Below are positions 11,111 through 22,000 of a DNA stretch of 64,000 nucleotides, piece after piece. Below the pieces are notes generated by a model. The model was not told the origin of the DNA. It did no database searches and was given only the letters and a program-made list of their open reading frames with translations. Origin of the DNA: Theristus sp. LFF4_11 (taxonomy: Eukaryota; Nematoda; Chromadorea; Monhysterida; Xyalidae); NCBI GenBank assembly GCA_030248135.1, contig JASANC010005251.1, positions 1-64,000 on the forward strand, given 5' to 3'. Position 1 is the stretch's first letter; the number at the start of each line of letters is the position of its first letter. A program made the position numbers and the translations under genes.

Positions 11111-13034
11111 TCAAAAAGTTTTCATGACACTCCACGGGTGTGGATGCTGGTGTAAGTGATCAACGCTGCTGGCCGGAATGAAGCCGACCATCTTGAAGGC
11201 GCTGTTGCGGATTTTGCTGTTGAACACGAGATAGATGATCGGGTTGATGATGCTGTTGAACAGCGCCGTGTACGTGACGCCGATCGCTGCGAGTTCGTTG
11301 CCCGGGAACCAGTTGGCTGCAACAAGTGAGCTCTGCAGAATTGAGCATCTGTGGCAAACGAACAGCTACATGTAGCGTTTTTTGATACGCAAAATACTGC
11401 ATGTAGTCAGTGCTACATTTTGATACTAGTAGTAGTATGTAGTATCTGTACAAAATCGGGTTAATGAAAAAAAGCTCACCACTGAACCAGAACGTGAACA
11501 CCTCAAACGCAAACACGACCCCGATGGCGAATCCCTGCAGCAGCATGCGTATCTCCAGCCCAGAATTCGTGTTGCCCACCGACGGTTCGATTTGCTTCTT
11601 CAGCAGACGAATATGGATGAAAATGATCGTGTATGAGAGAAGGATGAAGCCTGCGGTGCCCGTGGTAGTCAGCATGAGCCACTGGAAAATGAACTGGAAT
11701 AGGTGCATGTCAGTTTAGCATGACGTCAGTGCATGGCTTGGAAATTCAAACTACCGTCAAACGATGTTTGTTTGCCGCCAGTTTTCAGTGCGCTCACCTT
11801 CATCACCACTGGCTGCGCATTCTGTCTGAAACGATCGAACGCCGTTGTCTCGGCCTCAGTTTGGTTCTGCGCGATGATTGGCTGGCAGTTGTACCGAAAA
11901 AACGGGTCTTTATTGCCGAGCTTTTTGCCGCAGTTGATGAATACGGTGACGAGAAAGACGATCAGTGGATAGAGACACACGCAGACGACCACGATCGACA
12001 AGCGACGCACGAACACGTCTGGGAAAAGTGGTGAAGTAGAATGCTGTGCAGCAGATTTTGTGTTCTTAAATGAAATGCACATGTAACTGGCGCAGTTTTG
12101 CTGTGTTTTGAAACAGTGTTCGACAAGATTTACGTTAAGGGGCATTTATGAAGCAGTATTTAGTGACCGCATAGCTATGTTTTAACACAGCTACGCGTCA
12201 CTAAATACTGCTTCATGAATGCGCCTTTAGTCTTTTTGTGACCGGCACCGGACGTTTTCTTGTTTCTTTCAGTTAACGGACTGAAAACACCTTGCTGGAC
12301 CAGAAGCGAACAACTCTTTATAAAAACATTTGCTGATAAAAGAGCCGCAATCAACCAACGTTCGTTGACCGATGGCACTAAGAACACGCAGAGGCGATTG
12401 AGTGTGATCGCGACGACGCACGCGAGTATGCCGAAGAAGAAGACCGTATTCAGATTGGACAGTATGAACTCCGGTAGGCGACCGTAGAATTGGCGACCGA
12501 CCAGATGGATCGAGACGGACACATAGCAGTAGAGCGAAATGAACAGAATGTCAAAGACGGCCAGACAATAGAGCAGACGGTAGAACGGGTAGTCGCGGAA
12601 TTCGGCGCGGTTACGGTAGAAGATGACTACGATCCACGCGTACACGATGAGACCGCAGACGGAGATGGTGAAGTAGGTGCTCGCGATCACCACGTTCGCC
12701 GTCTGGCGCGCCTCCGCGTAACTGCAAATTCACGGTTTTTTCTCAATTTTTATTGGATTAGTAGTAAACAGTCTCTTTTCGTTTTTACGGCGTTTACAAG
12801 AACGAAAATATTGTAATTGATGCTGAACTTGTAGCAAAAAGGCCTGCACATCCTGCAAATCCTAGAATTTTTCACGATCCTGTGGTTTATAGTTCTTCAT
12901 TTGTTGTTCTTATCTTTAAGACAGTATGAAAAAAACGAAAGTGAAACGCACGTCTCTATTTTCTCATGTCCAGCCACCGAAGTGCCGGCTCCGAACAAGA
13001 AACAACCGGTAATAATCACATTTGTAAAACGCAT
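11111..13034 (-). CDS. Rhodopsin-like 7TM receptor, copy B
   Basis: Five exons at 12952-13034, 12360-12721, 11798-12018, 11480-11693 and 11111-11316. Each has exactly the same length as in copy A and all phases fit, giving 361 residues. The signal-peptide exon differs from copy A by one visible base (Ala to Thr near residue 9). Other changes are few and mostly conservative (for example YTW to YAW in TM1, ALSNLST to ILSNLNT before TM3). NRL and NPIIYLVFN are kept. No stop or frameshift is seen, so both paralogues look functional. The intron after exon 2 contains the foldback element at 12138-12226. Confidence 0.85.
12138..12226. mobile_element. 89-bp foldback MITE (family F1), intact copy
   Basis: Almost perfect inverted repeat: AGGGGCATTTATGAAGCAG and its inverse CTGCTTCATGAATGCGCCT around a short centre, flanked by TTA at 12135-12137 and 12227-12229. 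Copy A of the duplication has no insertion at the matching point (near 7862). Related copies lie at 57517-57582 and 1823-1888. Confidence 0.8.
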
Positions 13035-13469
13035 GTTTGTTCGTTTTGTTTTTTTTGTGAATTTTTAGCTAATAGTCGTTTGCTTTTATTTTGTCAACTG
13101 AGCCACAAACTTGAATCTGGCAAAATGTTTGTTGAAATTTGAAACAGTGATGTGATTGTGTTATTGTGCGTAAGCAAGCCCAGCCCACGCTTTCGTAGAC
13201 GATGCCGAAGGCCTGAGAGATGTGGTTTGGCTTCAGCGGAACGGAGCACACGTTGTCTGTTTACAATCAAGTCAACACTTACCATCTCGCTATCTTAGAG
13301 AAGCCTTGTTGCGTTTTAGCTGGTAACAATCGGCATGGATCACGCGGTTATGCACCAATCTCAAAGCAGAATGAAGCCTCACAGACGCTGCGTTGCCTAA
13401 AATGTGCGCTCAATTTTAATATGCCATACACCACCGGCATGTGACCTTTTATGATATTTCTCACACTAG

Positions 13470-13606
13470 ACAAACGATCTTGTGGTCCTCGTTCAGTCGT
13501 TTATCGAGAGACCCAGAATACTGGATTAGTATGGTTATATAGAAACAGAACTCCAATTAACACAATAATTATTACAGTAATCACCAATAATTACCTACTA
13601 TTAGCT
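13470..13606 (+). repeat. Direct repeat DR1, left copy
   Basis: 137 bases from ACAAACGATCTTGTGG to CTACTATTAGCT, nearly identical to 14681-14820 with small indels only. Both are in the same orientation, so the pair could be terminal repeats of an element or a recent local duplication. Confidence 0.8.
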
Positions 13607-14680
13607 TCTTCCCCCTACAAACAGGAGAAAAAGTAGTGGAAAGCGTATCACATATCACGGTGGTAAAAGATCATTCTTGGCATAAATTTTATCACTTGGT
13701 GATCGAAATGCTGACGAACGCACACGTCGACCAAACATCATCATGAGAGCCAGCATTGTGAGTGGCACACGCTGGGCAACACTGAGGGAGAGCGGACGCC
13801 GGAACAGCGCACATGACGACCGAGCAATTGTTGACGTAGACGCTTCGGATCACCGCGCACTTCAACGTGTTGCGACACCTTGGACGGACGAACATCACGA
13901 CAGCACAACACAATTGACCGGCAGGACGGTTGCTGCTGGTGCTGCTGGTTCATCGGCGTCATCGGCACGAACCCAACTCGGTAGAACACGCGACGTGTTG
14001 GTGCGACTTTGTCAACGACACACGCCTTGAACTCGATGGCACTTGATGTCGCGGCTGCCTTGATTGACACAATCTCTCCAATCGATTCTGCTGCTGTTTT
14101 CACTTCATTTTTATACATCGCATCTTCGGCCTCCAAACGAATTACGTGCTTTTCTTCTTTTTGCATCAGCACACGTTTGGTCGTTTTCTCCTCGGAAATC
14201 TTCAACTTTTCGACGTTCTTCAGCGCTGCTCTTTTTATTCTTCCCATGCGCACTTCCTTGCACCGGGCCGCTTTGATTGGACGAATTTTGCAGTAGCCTC
14301 TTCGACGTGAATCTCAACTGCCTGATGTTTCTCATGTGGTTTTTCAGCTGTCATCATCTTCGGTAAAAGTCACACGACGAGCTGCGGCAACGGAATGCTG
14401 AACAGACGACGCCATTGCTCTTTTGCAATTGTCGGTCCGTAAAAGTAATGCGTCATGTAGCGGTCGGCGGCTCTGTGGACGGGCTCCGGACTTTGGAAGT
14501 AGTCGGAGAAATAAAACGGGTCGTATCGGTCGAATTCTTGCCTTCTTTGTTGATCTGGACGGCGAGCCATTGCTGACGAATAGTCGCACCTCACGGGGCA
14601 TAAAGCGACTACGAACAGACGAACAGCAACGTATCTGACTCCAACAGAGGTTGACGATGATTGGGGGTTGTCGACTCACC
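13607..14680 (-). other. Unassigned open frames between direct repeats
   Basis: The minus strand has two stretches that look protein-like. 14370-14571 starts with ATG and encodes a Tyr/Phe/Arg-rich peptide (DRYMTHYFYGPTIAKEQW). About 13950-14340 encodes a Lys/Glu-rich helical stretch (LKNVEKLKISEEKTTKRV, RLEAEDAMYKNEVK). The frame changes between them and one intron would be needed. I do not recognise a family and see no reverse transcriptase, protease or integrase motif. Because 140-bp direct repeats bracket the region, an element-derived origin is possible. Confidence 0.3.
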
Positions 14681-14820
14681 ACAAACGATCTTGTGGTCCT
14701 CGTTCAGTCGTTTATCGACAGAGACCCAGAATACTGGATTAGTATGGTTATATAGAAACAAAAACTCCAATTAACACAATAATTATTACAGTAATCACCA
14801 ATAATTACCTACTATTAGCT
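14681..14820 (+). repeat. Direct repeat DR1, right copy
   Basis: Second copy of the unit at 13470-13606. Differences include GACAGAGACC against GAGAGACC and AAAAACTCC against AGAACTCC. Confidence 0.8.
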
Positions 14821-16097
14821 CTAGTGCCACCGAAGGTTATTTTCAATTTGAATGATTCTTTGATTCGTTTTGAGGAAGAGCGCGAAGCTCAATTTCTCGG
14901 TGTTTCAAAATGAACGAAAACCAACTGACTGCAGCTAATTCAAACTTCTTTTAGAAATACCGTATCTTTTGTTTATTGTCTTGCAGCCAACCGTCGTCTC
15001 GACCTGAAAGACGATATGCCATTTTATTTCGATCACCGACGAATTTCCCATGTAAAAAACAACAAACCTTGAACAAACAATTCTTGAAAACCGCGACAAA
15101 CCAATAAACCATGTGAATTGCACGACTAACCGAAAAAATAACAAAATTTCACTCAATCATAGTTGTTCGATGCGAGATTTTGTCGTGGGCGGAGAAACTT
15201 GATTAATCAACATCAAAAACTAGGGTGGTTGCAAATAAATACTGAATTGATTGGGTTGTGTTCGTTAATCAGTTCAAAATGTAAATGGGTAACAATAACA
15301 GGCTCAAAATCAGTTCACACTTCGAATCGTGCACGCCGATTGGCTGCGAATATGGCCATTGAGCAACCACTCAACGCTGCCCCATTTAGCTCATCCACAA
15401 TTTGTGCCATGTGACCAGGAAAAACTTCAAAATACCCATAAGCATTAATAATTTCAATTAGTGTTGGACAGTGAAAAAAAACGAAAGTATTACAGTAAGA
15501 ATAAAAAAAGAGCCTGAAAAAATCACCAGGATCACACAAAAGCAATCTTGCTACAGAAAACAAAATAAGGTGAAATCCATTGAGTGATAAGAGCGTGAAA
15601 GCTTTCATGTACACATTTTTTAGAACTTTTAGACTTTTAGAAAATGCAAGAACAATTTTCAAAATCCGACACACGACACAAGCATTGTTGAGTTAGAACC
15701 ATGGAAAACACGGCTTGTGAATTGAAGATAAATAACCTTACTTACAAGACAATTTAAATAAAATTCATCAGCTGAATCACAGGAAGAACTAGGCAAAAAA
15801 TCGCTAACGAAAACCGGGTTCGTATGAAAATCATCAACCGCAATCGAAGCTTACGAAATCACAACAAGTGAATTGTTTCACAATGCTTGGCCAGAAAACA
15901 AAAGTAACAAAGAAGAACTACCATTCCTGGTCAGAGTAAAGATAGAACAAAACAGATAACACCCACGCTAGGAAAGATAAAACTTCTTTTAAATCATAAC
16001 AGCAATAGTTTAGTTGTAAAAAATAGTAGTTTAGAAAATGGTAGTAAGAAAACTGGCAGATACAAATGGACACAAAAAAGTCACAACAATTAGTGGA
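14821..16097. other. Intergenic stretch, nothing assigned
   Basis: AT-rich sequence between the right direct repeat and the 3' end of VPS13. Short frames here have no recognisable motif or splice context. It presumably includes the VPS13 3' untranslated region on its right side. Confidence 0.5.
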
Positions 16098-19000
16098 TCA
16101 AGATAAGGCGCGTTCATATGCTTCCGCTGTTTTGTCAGCCATGTACTGAAAAACAAGAAAGACTGTTGAAATTGAAACTCTGACAGCCAATCAACGCTCT
16201 CAATGCAAACACGAACTAATATCTGTGATTTTGGTTTTATTTGGATTTCCGTTTTCAGTATGTTGATTTGATTTTAACTCGCAAACTGTACCCCCAATTC
16301 AATAAAAATTCAAAACCAGACGCACTGATTGGCCGTAGCTAGAAAACCAATCAACATAACGAAATCAACTTCAACCACAGCCACTCAGTGCGCAGCAAGC
16401 CGGCCACAGCGAATAGCTCACCTGAGCCCAACCGTCATCATGGAAGTGCACCAATTTTCCGGAGCTACCGGACAAACCGAAAAACTTCGTCTTTCTCTCT
16501 CTGTACTCGAACTTCAATCCTTTGTCCGTCAGTTTCGGCTCGTGTTTCAGTTCCGGCCAGCCGATCATCCAGCCGACGTCGTAGGTGCCAAAGGTGCTGT
16601 GCCGCTCAATGTACATCACACGTCTGCAACGTGATTGCCGCGTTGGGTGATTGCAATGCAATTGAGTTGTTGATGATGATCAATCAAGGTGCATGCATGC
16701 TCGTCCGCGGCGCACTCACCCCCACACCAAACCACCGGAGTTTTGGTACCCATGGAATTATTATGCAACCGGTGGGGTCTGGGGAGGGGAGCAACAAATT
16801 ATATGAAAAACTGTTCTTCGATTAAAGGACTTTAGTTCTCACATAAAAAGCGAGTTTCCCGAAATTTTCCAGAAATGGCACATGACTAAAAGGGAATGAA
16901 TTTGTTGAGGCCAGTGGTGGCGAGTGGCTCAAGCAATTTGTGGCTGATCAACTCAGCACACTCACGAACACCATCAAACAAACTCACTGATCCGTGGCCA
17001 TCAGAATGTCCTTGCCCTTTATGGGTGCATGTGCGACGTACCAGTCCGTGTGCGCGTATTCACCTTTGGCGACTTCCTGCAAAATAGCAAATGTAAAACA
17101 CGCTGATAGATGCAAGTTCAAAAGTTGTTCATCTTCAAAAACTCAAAAGCGTCAAGCACACACAATCAACAGTCACAATACGGTATTCAGCAACCTGTTG
17201 TCGTAAGAAAACCTGCAACGTTTGCACGCCCATAACGCACGTGCAGTATCTTGTTCCCCTCAGCGTCCGCCAGCGAGAACGGGCGCACAATTTTGTCGGC
17301 GTGAATCAAACGCGCCGGTCGGAGTCGTTTCACTGTCTGCGACGTGCCGGCGACTCTGAAAGAAAAACCACAGTGAATTCGATTAAGAAAAACATGTAAA
17401 AAAATCAAACCGACACTCCCGTCCAAAAACTGGACGTAAAGGAAGACTAACGGATTCACGGCCATTCTCTGTTGTGGCGTTGATATGACGGTATCACCAT
17501 CCAGCAAAAGGCAAACGATTGAAACAATCAAACTCTGAACTAACAACACGAAAACAAAACTAAACACCCGAAAGCCTATCCTCCACGACGCACGTTTTCA
17601 CAGCATCAAAAGAGCTGGACGCGAAGTCGACCACACCGGAGACGGGCCTTGCGACGACGCCGATCAGGCCCTTGCCGACGCCCTTGACAAATCCTGCGGC
17701 GCCTTCTTGCTTTGCACCCTCCCAAGGCTTCACGAACACACCGGTTACACCGTCGTAGACACCCTGCGCAAAACGGGAACCGATATTTATTATCTTATTT
17801 CGGTGGAATATGTATTGTTTCGAGATGGATGAGAACGACATTCGTTCAAAATCTATAGAATGTAAGGCAGCGCTGATTGGTTGATTGTTGTCACCTCTCT
17901 TTTCTCTCACGAAGTTTTACTGATTGTTGTGTCCACTTATGGCCATAGTCATGAATAATGTGACTACCGTAAAAAGGGTCTGCCTGACACGGCCGTGCGG
18001 CTCACCATGGCGAGTCCCTTTCCGCCCCTGGCGAGGCCCTCTCCCACATTCGCAGGTTTTCTGTTCAACGCCTCCTGTCTCCGTCGTTGGTATTCGTCGT
18101 CCATCGTCAACGCAGCCAAACCTTTGCCAAGGGTGCCCGTGATACGCGACACCGCGCCTGCTGCACCGCCTGAACAAACAAAATGAATACATTGAAAAGC
18201 AAAAAAGACCAAATATTATATCAGACCAGTAAAAAGTGTCGAAAAAACATTTCCGTCAGGCAGTAACTAGCCCTCAATACAAAATGCGCTGCGTTTGCGC
18301 ACTACAGAAGCGCATGATTGATCGGCGCATCTGAATGGTGTTCTGACTCTGGAACTACAAAAGTTCACTAAATGCGACACCAGTCGCGCTTACCGACGGT
18401 GTGACCGAACAAACTGCGCACGCCCAACGCGAGACCCTCGGCGAATTCGCCTGGACCTTGGATGGCACCCTGGAAAGCAAAACAGAAATTGGTCGCACCG
18501 TTGCAATACCAGCGACAGGTTTGGTATTCTTCTGTGCTGAGCTCGTGAGTTCAGAAGAACGCTGATTTGCTGCGTTAAGAGCAGGAGTTTTCAGCCAGTC
18601 AGGTTCTATACAAAGCTGTCTGCACCGAAAGTACATAATACTACCTAAAAATGGGCCATTTTCACCGACTAAAAAACCATCAAGCAATCAACAAACCTGA
18701 AACGGCTCATAAAACAGGTCCTCGACACCAGAGGTCAAGTCGCGCACCAGCCCAAACGGATTGCCAATGATGTCGAGTCCAAGGACGAGCACGTACAGCT
18801 GTTTGATGGCCTGCTTGCTGTAGTGGTCGATCATGTCGCCCGTCAGCTGCTGCTGTGTGCGGAACACGTACTGACGCTCGAAATAGGCCAGTCTGCAGAT
18901 GAGGGGAGGCACTCAGTGTATACGCTTTGGCTAACAGCATTGCTCGGACATAAACAGAACGGAAGTATCAAGTTGTATGAACTGAATTTTCCTCATAAGA

Positions 19001-22000
19001 CGCCCAGTAAAAGTTACACCCGCCAATTAATTGTCGGTCTTGGCGAATAAAATCAACTTCGACGAGCTCTGACTGGCCGAGTCAGCGTGGACATATACAG
19101 TTCGCTGATTGGCTGGATGGACCACATAAGCGAACTGCATTTCGCAAGCGACTCACTTGAGCACGACATCACTGAACTCGGTGAGTGTCACGCCGACGCT
19201 CTTCAACAGTAGATTCAGGAAGTCTGAGTGAATGCCGACCGATTTCGTTTCACCGCCGCCGGTTGCCTCGTCGCCGGAGGAGCCGCCTTGCGAGAAACTC
19301 AGATGAATCTGCACGACAAAAACGGGGAAAACGTGGAATTCGGCTGCTAGCTTTAACTATAAATTTACAATCAATGCTGATAGGGTGTAACATGAAAGGA
19401 ATATGAAAGATAGGGATTATCTGATTAGCTACATAGGAAACTGCACCTTCAGCGGTGAAAAGTGCAGGTCGTCAAAGAACATCTTCTGCTGTGAACTGGA
19501 CGTCACCGTGGCCAACTGACCCAAATCGCCCTCGGTCATGCTGAGGTCCTTTTGGTGCACGTCTGACTGAAAATTTTGAAGACAGAATAACGGGAATGGT
19601 GTGCAATGTTCATTCTCGAAGCATCTGGGTTATCAGAAAGTTATAAACGTGTGTTTGTATTGAACATTCACCACAAAAAACATTTAATGCACACTGTTTA
19701 CGCTGACTCAACATCTGCACCCCGTTCGTCAAAATTTTGTTCAAATTTGTTTTTTGTGTTTGCACCAAATTTATGGAAAAAAACATTTGTCACGACACGA
19801 AGCAACACTTCTGAAGGTTCTATCCAAAAACAGTTCTCTTGGCACTATTTTCATATGAGATGGGGATCCAAACGGTGAAGGAATTTTTTTACATTAAGAT
19901 AAAATTGAGGTTTATTTTTGCATTTCGCACACGAAATAATAAAACACACACAGACATTGTTGGGTGAATTGGCAGCGAATGCAATGCAAAATCATCGGGT
20001 GTGCTTTATCCCTTCATGTCTGAATTGAATAACAGTCTCGTTTCAAGTATCTGATAGATAATGCAACGCAGACACATTTTATGCGTACATTTCGTTTCAA
20101 ACTGGTTCTAAACAAATGCAACTTATCGGCTAGCTCTTTCAACATTCGTTAGTGTAGATTTGTGAAGTGCTCATCAGAAAGTTTTTGTGCTTGTTTTTTC
20201 AACGTCTCAGTTTCAGCATTTACAAAAGCTCGAATCGCTTTTTTCAAGTTTCATACATTGATTGATTTTCAGTTTTTAAATTGAGGAAAAATTGCAACGT
20301 TTGAATTGATCCTTTTGCAGGAGGCCACAAAGTGCTAACATCTGGTGAAATGTGAACTCCGACGTAGATGATGTTCTGCGAATAAGTCACGTCTGTTTCA
20401 TTTGTACTGTGCACATCCACAGAAACTGAATCATGACACTCAACATTATGCGCAATGAAGTGCTCATTTTGAGCAGTTTCGTTTCACTGCTTCGGCTGGT
20501 TTCAGCCAGTGACACATGCAACCGTAATGTGTCTTATGAAACGATAATCTCAACGATTTTCAAGAGTTACGATCGTTATATGGCAAGTTGAAGCGAATCC
20601 ATCAAGAACTCTACTGCAATCAAAACTGATTGCTAGATTCGCTGATTGAGCACTGCTTATTCGTTTTTCTTTTTTTACATTAAATAGGATGCTGCACCAA
20701 TTTGGCGCCATTCAGGGCTGCCTGCACATGGTCGAAAATTATGTTGACCAACCACTTTCATAACGGGAATGCTTGCTCGGACGCTGCTGCACCGCAAGCT
20801 TCCTGATTGGTTGCCGTAGCACGATGCAGCCTATCAGCATAGCGCAGTGTATTCGACTGTAGAAAAGTACACCGTAAACCAGCACAAGATCGAAACGTTT
20901 TGCAGATACCGCCCAAAAAACCAACAGTAGCCGTGGAGATCTTGATAAACGATCTGAGCGAAGTGTCTGATGAAACGAGCACGTTCGAGATGAACGCGTG
21001 AGTGTAAACCCGTTCCAGAATAGTTCCGGTACTTACGGATTTGGTTCCGGTACTTAAGGATTCGGGCAGTTGAGGAGTGGGGGGAGGGGGTTAATTGTGA
21101 ATAAAATGTAACCCAGTTCAACAACTAAAGAGGACAAGCGTTCGTTCAACAAGACAAGGAAATTCAGTTTTAGTCAGCTGTTGGTTTGCTGCATTTCTGC
21201 AGGCTAATAACCGAAGGATACTACGACAGTCGGCTCAACTTCGAGCACATGCGGGCGTGCACGCCAAATATCACGGTTGATCCAATAAGTTTGGCGAACT
21301 CATTGACAGTCTGGCTGCCTGGGCTGACGATAACGAACGCCCGTGATCAGATCGAATATGCTAAAACTCCGTTCAACAATTTTCTGCTAACGATCCACGA
21401 AAATGGCACTGTTTGGGCAAATTACCGTGCGGCGATTAGAGGTCCCGCCAATAGTAGCAAACTGGAAACACTAATTTTCTACCTAATTAATGCCAGTCGT
21501 AAACCATAAGCTCTTAACGGGCCATCAAAGATGATAAAAATCCGCAAGAGGCCCCAAAATCGAAATATAGCTCAGACATTAGAGCATCGATGCTCCCAGG
21601 GCAGAGTGGAGCTGTATTCCAGTCGATTCGAGGGAATCGGCTAACGGGACGTTCAAGTTTATCCTCCACCCTCCAACACATAACCACTGGAATTTGCTTC
21701 GGGTTTATGGGACCGGCGAGAAAAGTTACCATTTAAAAAAGTTTGTCTCGTGGCCGTTGCCCAAAAGTGAGATTGACAAAAGATAACAGTTCGGTTCAGC
21801 TTTTATAAAACTGTTGCGGACAATGCTACAGTGTATAACCCGAGAAACGTTTGATGAAGAAACAAAAAACAGAACTATGCACAACCATCGAATCACTACT
21901 ATTAGGTCCGTGCACGGGCGACCTTCGCACTTTTCCCTTCGATCAAAAACGATGCACACTGACGCTGCAAACGGTCAACTACCGGGCTGATCAAGTCGAA

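Larger units (their letters stand above)
10835..13256. repeat. Segmental duplication, copy B
   Basis: Direct tandem counterpart of 6551-10055, lacking the mariner-type element but carrying an 89-bp foldback element (12138-12226). An AATAAA on the minus strand at 10839-10844 corresponds to that in copy A. Confidence 0.9.

Noticed and set aside
11720..12034. Plus-strand frames across the receptor exons
   Set aside because: They lie antisense to exon 3 of receptor copy B and recur at the same place in copy A; they are shadows of that exon.
13470..14820. LTR retrotransposon
   Set aside because: The direct repeats are suggestive, but there is no primer-binding site, polypurine tract, reverse transcriptase, protease or integrase sequence, so the call is left open.
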